Shown here piece after piece: positions 24,813-32,835 of a DNA stretch of 52,070 nt. Position 1 is the stretch's first letter. Each line of letters opens with the position of its first letter. The translations under genes were made by a program, and so were the position numbers. The notes beneath the pieces were generated by a model. The model ran no database searches and was not told the origin of the DNA. It saw nothing but the letters and a program-made list of their open reading frames with translations. Origin of the DNA: an uncultured Spirochaetota bacterium (GTDB lineage Bacteria; Spirochaetota; Spirochaetia; Treponematales; Rectinemataceae); NCBI GenBank assembly GCA_903821875.1, contig CAIJMU010000059.1, positions 1 to 52,070 of the forward strand, read 5' to 3'.

Positions 24813-25967
24813 ATGCACAGACCCCCCGCACGGCTCTTCAAACTATGGGCACTGCTGCTGCTTTCCGCTGCTGCGATTTCTGCACAGACAGGCGGGCAGC
24901 AGGCACTTCGCAGTCTTGCCTTGCCACGTCCTGCGGCCTTTTCAATCGACTACTATCCGGGCTATCGCCTCGTCACGGTAAAATCAGCTTGGCCCGGATC
25001 CAAGGACAGCTTCAGTTACCTCCTTGTTGACCGCGGCTCAGCCAAGCCAGCGGCGACGGTCTTTGCCAAGGCTCGCCGGATCGAGACACCAGTCAGGCGC
25101 GTCATCAGCTTTTCAACGAGCTACTTGCCAGCCATTTCCGCAATAGGAGAGTCCGCCAGCATCGTCGGCCTTGATTCAGCAGCCTATGTCTACGACCCAT
25201 CCATCCGCGCACGGGCTGCAGCGAAAACGCTCGCCGAGCTTAGCCCCAATGGCATGCCCGACCTCGAACGGATCGTCGCCCTCAGCCCCGACGCTCTCTT
25301 CACCTATGGCGTGGGCAGCGAATGGGATACGCATCCAAAGCTCATCGAAGCCGGTCTGCCAGTCATCATGGACGGCGAATGGAACGAGGCGGATCCCCTC
25401 GCTCGCGCAGAGTGGGCTATCTTTATCGCAGCATTTTACAGCAAGGAAGATGCGGCACTCGCCCACTACCGCGAGCTTGAAAAGCGATATCTTGACCTCA
25501 AGGCCCGTGCTGCCGCTGCCAAGACCCCAGCTCCCAAAGTCCTGAACAACGGGCCCTTCCAGGGAACATGGTATGTATCGGGAGGGGAAAGCTTCATGGC
25601 CCGCCTCCTGGCCGACTCCGGCTCAAGTTACCTCTGGGCTGACACCAAGGGCACGGGAGGGCTGGCGCTAACTGTGGAAGCGGCCTACCAGCGTGCGCTT
25701 GGGGCCACGGTATGGCTGAACCCCGCCTACGGAATGCGGAAAATTACTGACGTAGTCGCCCTAGACTCGCGCTTCGCCGCGCTGCCGGTACTCAGTTCAG
25801 GCAATGTCTGGAACAATGATCGGAGAGTAAGCGAGGCGGGGGGTAACGACTACTTTGAGTCCGCAGTCACTCGCCCCGACGAGGTGCTCAGTGACCTCGT
25901 CGCGATATTCCATCCCGAGCTGCTTCCAAACCACTCATTTACATGGTACCAGAAGCTCGACCGCTAG
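24813..25967 (+). CDS. btuF: cobalamin ABC transporter substrate-binding protein
   Basis: This 384-residue exported binding protein has a signal peptide (RLFKLWALLLLSAAAISAQ, cleavage near residue 25) and the helical-backbone periplasmic binding fold: RVISFSTSYLPAISAIGESASIVGLD, LERIVALSPDALFTYG, and GGTGGLALTVEAAYQRALGA-type end. The riboswitch upstream points to cobalamin rather than iron-siderophore as ligand. It is longer than E. coli BtuF (about 266 residues), with an extra N-terminal ~80 residues before the binding domain that I cannot assign. A very strong GGAGGGAGGAGGAGGG site precedes ATG. Its 3' end overlaps btuC by 25 bases. Confidence 0.88.
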   Translation: MHRPPARLFKLWALLLLSAAAISAQTGGQQALRSLALPRPAAFSIDYYPGYRLVTVKSAWPGSKDSFSYLLVDRGSAKPAATVFAKARRIETPVRRVISFSTSYLPAISAIGESASIVGLDSAAYVYDPSIRARAAAKTLAELSPNGMPDLERIVALSPDALFTYGVGSEWDTHPKLIEAGLPVIMDGEWNEADPLARAEWAIFIAAFYSKEDAALAHYRELEKRYLDLKARAAAAKTPAPKVLNNGPFQGTWYVSGGESFMARLLADSGSSYLWADTKGTGGLALTVEAAYQRALGATVWLNPAYGMRKITDVVALDSRFAALPVLSSGNVWNNDRRVSEAGGNDYFESAVTRPDEVLSDLVAIFHPELLPNHSFTWYQKLDR

Positions 25968-27022
25968 GGAGTCAGGACGCAGGGCCGCCCATTCCACGCG
26001 GCACTTCGCGATTTCTGCTACTCAGCCTGGCTTGTATCGGACTCTTTTTTCTGGACCTCCTCCTCGGGTCCGTGAGAATACCCCTCATCGAAGTACCCAG
26101 GATTTTCCTGGGAACCGCGAGCGATCCGGTATGGTCAACCATCATGACCCTCTTCCGGCTGCCCAAGGCTGTCACGGCGGTTGCAACCGGGGCCGCCCTC
26201 GCCGTAGCAGGCCTGATCCTCCAGACCCTGTTCAGGAATCCCCTCGCTGGTCCCGACTCCCTCGGCATCGGGGCTGGCGCAAGCATCGGGGCTGGAATCG
26301 TAGTGATCCTTGCTGGCGGGGCAGGTTCGACCTTCCTCGGAGAGCTGGGCTTCGCTGGCTATTCAGCACTCGCCCTCGCGTCGAGCCTCGGTGCAGCCGT
26401 CGTCCTGGCTGTCATCCTTGCCATCTCGCGGAGGGTCGCAAGCAGCGTCACTCTCCTCATAATAGGTATCCTCGTAGGCTACTTTGCCGGTTCAATTCTA
26501 TCCGTTCTCATCTTCTTCGCTTCCCCGCAAAAGGTGCAGGTCTTCCTCGGCTGGACCTATGGATCCTTTGCCGGCGTAACCGCTTCGCGCCTGCCCATAC
26601 TGCTGGGAGCAGCCTTCCTTGGAATACTGATTGTCGCCACCATGACCAAGGACCTCGACGCCCTCCTCCTCGGCGACCGCGCTGCAGCCAGTATCGGAAT
26701 CAATACCAGGCGAGCGCGCACCCGTGTGCTCATCGCAGCCTCCCTGCTCGCCGGGACTGTCACCGCTTTCTGCGGCCCGATCGCCTTCCTCGGTATCGCA
26801 GCTCCGCAAGGCGCGCGCCGTCTTTTCCGCACAAGCGCCCACCGTCGACTAGTGCCAGGTTCCGCCCTGGTCGGAATTTTCTTCGCCCTCCTCGCGGATG
26901 TCATGTCGCAGGGAGCACCTGGCGGAGTGGCCCTCCCCATCAATCCCCTGCTCGCCCTGCTGGGCGCGCCTGTCATCCTTTCGATCGTGCTCCGCTCGCG
27001 GGGCAGGGAGGCTGGCTCCTGA
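25943..27022 (+). CDS. btuC: cobalamin ABC transporter permease (FecCD/BtuC family)
   Basis: This 359-residue FecCD-type permease has about nine to ten membrane segments. Family motifs include FRLPKAVTAVATGAALAVAGLILQTLFRNPLAGPDSLGI, the cytoplasmic coupling region (LLLGDRAAASIGINTRRAR) and FCGPIAFLGIAAPQGARRL. It forms the pore with BtuD as motor. ATG 25943 lies inside the end of btuF, so the two are probably translationally coupled. Relatives start a little later, near the first membrane segment at residue 22, so the first ~20 residues are less certain. The stop overlaps the btuD ATG (TGATG). Confidence 0.92.
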   Translation: MVPEARPLGSQDAGPPIPRGTSRFLLLSLACIGLFFLDLLLGSVRIPLIEVPRIFLGTASDPVWSTIMTLFRLPKAVTAVATGAALAVAGLILQTLFRNPLAGPDSLGIGAGASIGAGIVVILAGGAGSTFLGELGFAGYSALALASSLGAAVVLAVILAISRRVASSVTLLIIGILVGYFAGSILSVLIFFASPQKVQVFLGWTYGSFAGVTASRLPILLGAAFLGILIVATMTKDLDALLLGDRAAASIGINTRRARTRVLIAASLLAGTVTAFCGPIAFLGIAAPQGARRLFRTSAHRRLVPGSALVGIFFALLADVMSQGAPGGVALPINPLLALLGAPVILSIVLRSRGREAGS

Positions 27023-27837
27023 TGTTGCTGGAAGCGCATAAGCTGTCGGTTGGCTACCCTGCACAGAAGGGCAGGGAGGGGGGAGTGCCGCGTAGGGAAA
27101 TCCTCGCGGGCATCGACCTCGCCCTTCCCTCCTCGCGTTTTGTCGCCCTGCTTGGCCCCAACGGAAGCGGCAAATCCACGCTTATCCGGAGCCTTGCGGG
27201 ACTTCAACCCATTCTTGGCGGGATAGTCACCCTGGACGGCGTCAATATGTCCCAGCTGGATCTCGAGGATCGCGCTTCGCGGATGGCGACCGTTCTGACA
27301 GAGCGCTTTGATTCAGGCTATTTCAGCGTCGCCGACATCGTCGCCTTCGGTCGCTATCCACATACCGGATTTCGCAACGAACTGGCCCCAAAGGATCGGG
27401 AAGTTGTGCAGTCAAGCCTCGAGGCAGTCGGATTAGAAGGCTTTTCGCGGCGGATGTTCGCCGAGCTATCCGACGGTGAACGGCAGAAAGCCCTCATCGC
27501 CCTTGCCCTTGCCCAGGAAACCGACATCATCATCCTGGACGAGCCAACAGCCTTCCTTGATGCCCCGGCCCGCAGCGAGATTTTCCATCTCGTGCACGAT
27601 CTCGCATTCGCAGGAAAGGGCATCATCCTTTCCACCCACGAAGTCGATCTCGCCCTCCGCGAAGCTGATGAAATCTGGCTGATCGACCGCCGTGCCCAAT
27701 TGATTAGGGGCAATCCCGATGAGGTGATCGCCAGTGGTGCGATTGGAGCCGCCTTCGATAGCCCGCGGCTCGCCTTCGACGCGGCAAGCCTTCGCTTCAT
27801 CCGAAAAAACAGCGGCGTTTCGCCCAACAGCCCCTGA
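27022..27837 (+). CDS. btuD: cobalamin ABC transporter ATP-binding protein
   Basis: This is a 271-residue ABC ATPase: Walker A GPNGSGKST, a Q-loop region near ATVLTERF, signature LSDGERQKALIALAL (family LSGGQ reads LSDGE here), Walker B DIIILDEPTAFLD, and the switch His in STHEVD. It is the third gene of the riboswitch-controlled btuFCD operon and would power import of cobalamin. The start at 27022 shares one base with the btuC stop; the longer open frame running through btuC is a shadow. The 70 C-terminal residues past the ATPase core resemble those of FecE/HmuV-type proteins. Confidence 0.93.
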   Translation: MLLEAHKLSVGYPAQKGREGGVPRREILAGIDLALPSSRFVALLGPNGSGKSTLIRSLAGLQPILGGIVTLDGVNMSQLDLEDRASRMATVLTERFDSGYFSVADIVAFGRYPHTGFRNELAPKDREVVQSSLEAVGLEGFSRRMFAELSDGERQKALIALALAQETDIIILDEPTAFLDAPARSEIFHLVHDLAFAGKGIILSTHEVDLALREADEIWLIDRRAQLIRGNPDEVIASGAIGAAFDSPRLAFDAASLRFIRKNSGVSPNSP

Positions 27838-27858
27838 GAATCCACAACTTCCCCTCGA

Positions 27859-27887
27859 TTGACAACCGCCTCGAACAAACCTAGCAT
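27859..27887 (+). promoter_or_regulatory. sigma-70-type promoter of the response-regulator cyclase
   Basis: A perfect TTGACA (27859-27864), a 17-base spacer and TAGCAT (27882-27887) lie 17 bases upstream of the ATG, in the gap after btuD. Confidence 0.65.
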
Positions 27888-27904
27888 TGACCTGAGGTAG
27901 GTGC

Positions 27905-28831
27905 ATGAACCAGAACGAAAAGCCGCAGATTCTCATCATTGACGACGCACCAATGAACATTCTCATTCTCGCTCGTATGCTGTCAGATGAGTATGAGGTC
28001 CTCCAGACTACAGGGGGAAAGGAAGGCATCGCCATGGCTGGCACCAAGCAGCCTGACCTGATCTTCCTCGATATCGAAATGCCGGAAATGGACGGCTACG
28101 AAGTCTGTTCGGCGCTGAAGGCAAATCGGATCACTGCCGATATCCCCGTAATCATAATGACCGCTCATTCTGATCAGGAAAGCGAGGTCCAGGCCCTCGA
28201 GCTCGGAGCTGTCGATTTCATTTCGAGACCACCCGTGCCGGCCATCGTCCGGGCCCGGACGCGTACCCACGTCACGCTCAAGCGCCAAGCCGACGCCCTG
28301 CGCCTCCTGTCCAACACCGATGCCCTGACTGGCATGTCGAATCGCCGCCATTTCCTGGAGCATGCGGAACTCGAGCTGGTCAGGATGCGTCGCAACGAAC
28401 GTGCCCTCGCAATCCTCATGATCGACATCGACCGCTTCAAGATGATCAATGACACCTACGGTCATGCCAAGGGTGACCTGGCCCTCCAGACCCTGGCGTG
28501 GGTAGCGCAGCGGGAGCTCCGGCAAATAGACATAATTGGAAGGATCGGCGGCGAGGAATTCGCGGTGCTCCTGCCTGAGACCCAGCAACCTGGGGCTATG
28601 CTTGTGGCTGAACGGCTGAGGATTGCCATCGAGGGATCATCGGTGGAGTTTGCCGCCCTCAACCCTGACATCCCCAAGTTGCCGGACTTCACCGTAAGCA
28701 TAGGCCTCACCATTGCGCTCAAGGCCGATCAGAATTTTTCAGCCTGCCTTGCGCGCGCCGATGCCGCCCTCTATCAGGCCAAGAAGGAGGGCCGCAACCG
28801 CGTCTGTATCGCGGACCTGCCGCAGGTCTAG
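27905..28831 (+). CDS. response regulator with GGDEF output (PleD/WspR-like diguanylate cyclase)
   Basis: This 308-residue protein joins a receiver domain (residues 1-125, Asp13/Asp14, phospho-acceptor Asp56 in IFLDIEMPEMDGYE) to a GGDEF domain (about 140-305) with DALTGMSNRRHF, DIDRFKMINDTYGH and active site GRIGGEEF. RQID five residues ahead of GGEEF is an RxxD feedback-inhibition site. Phosphorylation should switch on cyclic di-GMP synthesis, but no kinase gene is adjacent. It has its own promoter. Its TAG stop overlaps the TAG stop of the opposing gene. Confidence 0.93.
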   Translation: MNQNEKPQILIIDDAPMNILILARMLSDEYEVLQTTGGKEGIAMAGTKQPDLIFLDIEMPEMDGYEVCSALKANRITADIPVIIMTAHSDQESEVQALELGAVDFISRPPVPAIVRARTRTHVTLKRQADALRLLSNTDALTGMSNRRHFLEHAELELVRMRRNERALAILMIDIDRFKMINDTYGHAKGDLALQTLAWVAQRELRQIDIIGRIGGEEFAVLLPETQQPGAMLVAERLRIAIEGSSVEFAALNPDIPKLPDFTVSIGLTIALKADQNFSACLARADAALYQAKKEGRNRVCIADLPQV

Positions 28832-29316
28832 CCGAACTTGTAGCCGAAATTCCGCAGCAGGCCGATGCGCTCCGCCTTCTCCTTCGGACCCTCGACGCCC
28901 AGCGGAGATCCTCCATCCAGCACTCCCAGGATGCCCGCGGCATCCCCCTGGCGCCCGACCACAAGGGACAGGGCATTGGCTGTGGCAGCAAAGATGTGAC
29001 AGACCTCGGGGCAGGCCTTGATCCGGTCGAGCACGTTGATCGGCCAGAAACCAGAACCAATTATAAGATAAAATGTATGCCCCGCCCCGGAAGCCCGGGC
29101 GCATTCGATAGCCTGGGATTCCAGGTCGGGGTCTGTCCCCTCGTGTCGCACGAGGCGCGGTTCCGAAGCCTCGTTGAAGGCCAGCCCCCACTTCGCGCCA
29201 GGCACCGACGAGGCCATGATCTCGCCGATATCCTCGACGGTCTTGATGAAGTGGGATTGCCCGACGATGATGTTCGCTCCGTCTGCCCATGAAAGCTTGA
29301 TTGTCTCAATTGTCAT
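28828..29316 (-). CDS. adenosine-specific kinase family protein
   Basis: This 162-residue protein matches the small family named adenosine-specific kinase (Pfam PF04008, from memory), described from archaea: GANIIVGQSHFIKTVEDI, SVPGAKWGLAFNEAS, RLVRHEG, GAGHTFYLIIG and FPINVL-like WPINVLDRIKACPEVCHIFAATAN. It would phosphorylate adenosine to AMP. It is unrelated to the ribokinase-type adenosine kinases. Its ATG overlaps the glpK stop (ATGA at 29313-29316), so it is the last gene of the leftward operon. Its stop codon overlaps the stop of the convergent cyclase gene. Confidence 0.85.
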   Translation of the reverse strand: MTIETIKLSWADGANIIVGQSHFIKTVEDIGEIMASSVPGAKWGLAFNEASEPRLVRHEGTDPDLESQAIECARASGAGHTFYLIIGSGFWPINVLDRIKACPEVCHIFAATANALSLVVGRQGDAAGILGVLDGGSPLGVEGPKEKAERIGLLRNFGYKFG

Positions 29317-30821
29317 GATCCCTCCTTCTTGTAACCCCGCGCCGCGGCTATGGCCCGATCCCAGCGGCCGATCATCGTCTTCCTCGTCGCATCGTCCATG
29401 GTCGGAACGAACTCGCGTCGTTTCCGCCAGTTTGTGGCTACATCCTCCATCCCGCTCCAGAAACCCGAGGCTATGCCCGCCAGATAGGCGGCGCCGAGGG
29501 CCGTCGTCTCCTGGACTTCAGGAAGTACCACCCGGTGTCCGGCTATGTCAGCCTGGAACTGCATCAGGAAGGAGTTTCCCGAGGCGCCGCCATCGGCCTT
29601 GATCGATTGGAGGGGCCGTCCGAAATCGCGCTCCATAGCTACCAGGAGGTCGTTGGCCTGGAAGGCTATCGACTCGAGCGCTGCCCGCACGATATGGGCG
29701 CGGTTGCTTCCCCGCGTCAATCCGACAATCGTGCCGCGTGCCTCTGAATCCCAGTGGGGAGCACCCAATCCAACAAAGGCGGGCACCAGGACCACTTCCC
29801 CCGAATCGGGTACCGACAAGGCAAGTGACTCGCTTTCGGCTGCATCCCGCACCAGGCCGAGCTGGTCGCGCAGCCACTGGATTACCGCCCCTGCCACGAA
29901 AACCGAGCCCTCAAGCGCATAGGTGTAGCCCTGTCCGAGATCCCATGCCACGGTAGTCAGCAACTTGTGACTTGAGGGAACCGGAAATGCGCCGGTGTTC
30001 ATCAGGGCAAAGCATCCCGTACCATAGGTGTTCTTGACGTCGCCAGGTTCGAAACAAGCCTGGCCGAAGAGGGCAGCCTGCTGATCACCCGCAACCCCAG
30101 TTACAGGAATCTCGATCCCGAACAGCTCCTTTTTCGTCCGTCCAAAGGCCTCGGCCGATGAACTAGGCACTACCTCAGGCAGGATGGCCTCAGGAATCCG
30201 GAAGGCAGTCAGCAATTCTGTATCCCAATGCCCCTGTCGGATATTGAACAAGAGAGTCCGGCTCGCGTTAGTGGGATCTGTCCTGTGAAGCCCGGTCAGG
30301 CGCCATACAAGCCAGGAGTCCACCGTCCCGAACATGAGCTCTCCCCGTTCTGCCCGCATCCGGAGTTCCGGGTATTCAACAAAGAGCCACATAAGCTTGG
30401 TAGCAGAAAAGTAAGGATCAAGAACCAGGCCTGTCTTACGCGCAACCATTTCTGACAAGCCAGCCTCACGCAGCTCCTTGCAGATCCCCGACGAGCGGCG
30501 ACACTGCCACACAATTGCATTGTGTACTGGCTTGCCCGTAGCGCGGTCCCACAGCAGGGTCGTCTCGCGCTGGTTGGTGATCCCGATACTGTCGATCTGC
30601 CCGACCTCGATCTGGGCAGCAGCAATAGCCCCAGTCGCAGCCTCCAACTGGCTCGCCCAGAGATCCTCCGGGTCATGCTCTACCCAACCCGGCTTGGGAA
30701 AGTGCTGCTCGAAGGGCAACTGCCGTGCCGCGATCACAATGCCTTGGCGATTGAAGACAATGGCTCGAGAGGAGGTTGTCCCCTGATCGAGGGCCAGAAC
30801 ATATCGTTCTCTGTGAGCCAT
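29313..30821 (-). CDS. glpK: glycerol kinase
   Basis: GlpK phosphorylates glycerol with ATP to glycerol-3-phosphate. The 502-residue FGGY kinase has the N-terminal motif YVLALDQGTTSSRAIVF, SIGITNQRETTLLWD, FSATKLMWL, the middle NTYGTGCFALMNTG and the C-terminal DGGASGNSFLMQFQADI and ETTALGAAYLAG. Length is normal. GGGAGG lies 7 bases ahead of ATG 30821 and 4 bases ahead of a second ATG at 30824; I prefer 30821. It is 13 bases after the NlpC/P60 gene and overlaps the adenosine kinase gene. No glpF or glpD is nearby. Confidence 0.96.
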   Translation of the reverse strand: MAHRERYVLALDQGTTSSRAIVFNRQGIVIAARQLPFEQHFPKPGWVEHDPEDLWASQLEAATGAIAAAQIEVGQIDSIGITNQRETTLLWDRATGKPVHNAIVWQCRRSSGICKELREAGLSEMVARKTGLVLDPYFSATKLMWLFVEYPELRMRAERGELMFGTVDSWLVWRLTGLHRTDPTNASRTLLFNIRQGHWDTELLTAFRIPEAILPEVVPSSSAEAFGRTKKELFGIEIPVTGVAGDQQAALFGQACFEPGDVKNTYGTGCFALMNTGAFPVPSSHKLLTTVAWDLGQGYTYALEGSVFVAGAVIQWLRDQLGLVRDAAESESLALSVPDSGEVVLVPAFVGLGAPHWDSEARGTIVGLTRGSNRAHIVRAALESIAFQANDLLVAMERDFGRPLQSIKADGGASGNSFLMQFQADIAGHRVVLPEVQETTALGAAYLAGIASGFWSGMEDVATNWRKRREFVPTMDDATRKTMIGRWDRAIAAARGYKKEGS

Positions 30822-30834
30822 CATTCTGCCTCCC

Positions 30835-31797
30835 TTATTGAGAAAACCGCATTTCAAGCATGAGCCCCGCCTTCATGCGGACACCGAAACTCGTAATCTG
30901 GTTCGCTGGGCCACTTGCCGTCGCAACATAGTGATCGTAGGTGAGCATACCAAGTATCCGCCAGCGCTGCTCGCCTGTCCGCCATTCGAAGGGAGCATAG
31001 GCAACTCCGGCGCTCGCTATCATCCCGCCTTCGGGTGAATATGACAGGCCATTGCCCCCGTCTGTGCGGGGTTCGCCAAGAGTGAAGGCTGGACCCGCGA
31101 AGAAGCGCAGGTGCCGATCAAGGCCAAGTGACAACTGGACTGGAAGCCGGAGCACCCCAAGTCCTGCATCCCAAGAGGGCAGCAGCTGGATTCCTGGCTC
31201 CAGAGAGCCAAGCGGAAAGGCGGCCACGAGGGCGGCTGCACCACCTCGAAGCGTGGCATCCGCTCCTATCTGCGGCCCGGCCGCCATGCTGAGAAGTATC
31301 CCGAGGTACTCAGCCGGTGATATGAGCCTGCCCGCATCCGCAAAGCTCCGCTTCCAATAGGGCTCCGACAGTGAGGAACGGATTACTCCCCTCTTCGTGC
31401 CCTCGGAGGCCGAATGGATAAAGCGTCCTTCCCCGATATAGATTCCGACATGTGCCAAGCGACTCGTTGTATCAAAAAAGACGAGGTCCCCCGGCTGGAG
31501 CTTTCCCACAGGAATGGGTTCGACGTACCTGTGGAGCGTCTGAGTTGTCCTTGGAACGGCAACACCGAGCACATCTTTGTATACACGGTACACCAAGCCT
31601 GAGCAGTCAAAGCCCGCGGCATTGCTCCCGCCGTAGGCATAAGGCTTCCCGAGGTAGCGCTCGGCGTTGCTCACAAGCTTGTTGCGCGACTCCTTTGCTA
31701 TGGGGACAGCCATAGGTGGCTCGGCAAAACCAGGAATTGCGAGCACTACACTTCCGAAGATGAGCACTGGCAGGATACGAAGGTTTCTTCTGACCAC
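30835..31797 (-). CDS. exported NlpC/P60 peptidase with a C-terminal outer-membrane-like domain
   Basis: This 320-residue protein begins with a signal peptide (about residues 1-25). The NlpC/P60 cysteine-peptidase domain (about 40-165) has the catalytic Cys in GFDCSGLVYRVY and His in RLAHVGIYIG, with another His in GRFIHSAS. It should cut peptide cross-links or stems of cell-wall peptidoglycan. The remaining 150 residues are not part of NlpC; alternating aromatic and small residues and repeated strands (LPVQLSLGLDRHLRFFAGPAF..., end MKAGLMLEMRFSQ with terminal aromatic) suggest a small beta-barrel or outer-membrane surface-type domain. The start is GTG 31797, overlapping the previous stop (TAGTG). 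Confidence 0.88.
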   Translation of the reverse strand: MVRRNLRILPVLIFGSVVLAIPGFAEPPMAVPIAKESRNKLVSNAERYLGKPYAYGGSNAAGFDCSGLVYRVYKDVLGVAVPRTTQTLHRYVEPIPVGKLQPGDLVFFDTTSRLAHVGIYIGEGRFIHSASEGTKRGVIRSSLSEPYWKRSFADAGRLISPAEYLGILLSMAAGPQIGADATLRGGAAALVAAFPLGSLEPGIQLLPSWDAGLGVLRLPVQLSLGLDRHLRFFAGPAFTLGEPRTDGGNGLSYSPEGGMIASAGVAYAPFEWRTGEQRWRILGMLTYDHYVATASGPANQITSFGVRMKAGLMLEMRFSQ

Positions 31798-32129
31798 TAG
31801 AGAAAGCCCTTCCAGGCTGTCGCGTCCGCCCCAACAACCGCACGCACGCCATCCCGCACAATTGGCGTTCGCAAGAGAAGTGGATTCTCGAGAAGAGCCT
31901 CAGTCAGGTCGAAATCCATGTGCTCAAGCCCCCCTTCCTTCCAGAGCTTCCCGCTTCGATCGGGCAATGCATCGAGTCCTACAGCCGCAGCCACCGCCCG
32001 TAACTCCCCAGGGCTGATGCCCTTATCGGACAGGTCAATGAGCTGGAAAGTTCGTCCCCGCTCCTTGAAAAAGCGCTCGGCCTTACGAGTGCCCATGCAA
32101 CGGGGCGTTCCGAATATCTGGAGTGCCAT
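31797..32129 (-). CDS. ArsC/Spx-family thioredoxin-fold protein
   Basis: This 110-residue protein fits the ArsC/Spx/YffB group: MALQIFGTPRCMGTRKAERFFKERG at the N terminus, with the single Cys and the CxxxTRKA pattern, then PLLLRTPIVRDG near the end, the family's cis-proline region. True arsenate reductases, Spx regulators and YffB-like proteins cannot be separated here; the lone cysteine and short length favour a YffB/ArsC-like protein. The frame is open to 32279, but ATG 32129 gives the family N terminus, with GGAG close upstream. First gene of the operon running through NlpC, glpK and adenosine kinase; divergent from tRNA-Gly. Confidence 0.82.
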   Translation of the reverse strand: MALQIFGTPRCMGTRKAERFFKERGRTFQLIDLSDKGISPGELRAVAAAVGLDALPDRSGKLWKEGGLEHMDFDLTEALLENPLLLRTPIVRDGVRAVVGADATAWKGFL

Positions 32130-32200
32130 GATCTCCGACGATACCATCGCTTCCGAATATCGGGTAGCTAGCCCTGAAGCGCCCAGAATTCTGGCTCTTC

Positions 32201-32230
32201 TTGACGACCCCGTTTCGCCCCAGCTATATT
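32201..32230 (+). promoter_or_regulatory. promoter of tRNA-Gly
   Basis: TTGACG (32201-32206), an 18-base spacer and TATATT (32225-32230) lie 12 bases before the mature tRNA 5' end. Confidence 0.65.
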
Positions 32231-32242
32231 CACTCAGTCCAA

Positions 32243-32313
32243 GCGGCCGTCGTATACCGGTATTACCCCAGCTTCCCAAGCTGGAGAAGCGGGTTCGACT
32301 CCCGTCGGCCGCT
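32243..32313 (+). tRNA. tRNA-Gly (anticodon CCC)
   Basis: The 71-base gene folds into a full cloverleaf: acceptor GCGGCCG/CGGCCGC with discriminator T, a short three-pair D stem, anticodon stem CCAGC/GCTGG enclosing TTCCCAA (anticodon CCC), and a T arm GCGGG-TTCGACT-CCCGT. CCA is not encoded. It reads GGG codons. A strong promoter lies upstream and a long hairpin follows at once. Confidence 0.95.
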
Positions 32314-32321
32314 ATTGAAGC

Positions 32322-32353
32322 GACAAAGCCCCGGTTCCGGCCGGGGCTTTGTC
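32322..32353. terminator. strong hairpin terminator after tRNA-Gly
   Basis: A stem GACAAAGCCCCGG/CCGGGGCTTTGTC with a short loop begins 9 bases after the tRNA. Its 3' side is TTTGTC rather than a clean T-run. It probably ends the tRNA transcript and may also serve the convergent acylphosphatase gene (A-rich on the other flank). Confidence 0.7.
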
Positions 32354-32441
32354 ATTAAGAAATGCTTCCTTCGCTCTGCAAGCAAGGCTCGATTCTTGTT
32401 TGCTCCCCACACAACAGGGACTGTTTTGATTGATCCCTTCA

Positions 32442-32714
32442 TCATTCGATCCCAAAATCCCCGAAATTTCCCGATGCCTCTCGCCGTGATGCCAGGACCT
32501 GCTCAACCCGGGCGCCTGGGGGTCCCACCTCGAGCCAGAGCTCCAAAGCCACGAGCGCCTTGTCATCGCCCTCAGCCCACACCTCGACCTCTCCCGAATC
32601 GAGGTTGCGTACCCATCCAGTCAGCCCCAAGGATCGGCCCTTGTGGCAAGCCGAATAGCGAAAGCCTACTCCCTGCACTCGCCCCCGAACGATCGCGTGC
32701 AGGGCTTTTCGCAT
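32442..32714 (-). CDS. acyP: acylphosphatase
   Basis: This is a 90-residue acylphosphatase, the usual length, hydrolysing carboxyl-phosphate bonds in small acyl phosphates. The motif HAIVRGRVQGVGFRYSACHKG contains the phosphate-binding loop and catalytic Arg; the catalytic Asn is in GWVRNLDSGEVEVWAEGD. ATG 32714 follows GGAAGGTAGGGGT; the open frame to 32783 is not needed. It is divergent from tex and convergent with tRNA-Gly. Its expression would start in the short gap (32715-32835) shared with tex. Confidence 0.93.
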   Translation of the reverse strand: MRKALHAIVRGRVQGVGFRYSACHKGRSLGLTGWVRNLDSGEVEVWAEGDDKALVALELWLEVGPPGARVEQVLASRREASGNFGDFGIE

Positions 32715-32835
32715 ACCCCTACCTTCCACGGCTTCCTCACTTTTCCGAACCAATCTATGCGCTCGCTGACGCGAAAGCCACATGATTCAGCCGAGGCGCT
32801 TGATTTTCCTATCCTCTTCCCCGTACCGTGTCAGA

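Noticed and set aside
25855-27021. Long extension of the btuD frame through btuC
   Set aside because: The extension is a Pro/Arg/His-rich shadow translation; ATG 27022 gives a complete ABC ATPase.
32243-32313. tRNA-Gly as an integration site for a mobile element
   Set aside because: No integrase gene or repeated tRNA 3' end lies nearby; the flanking genes are ordinary chromosomal ones.
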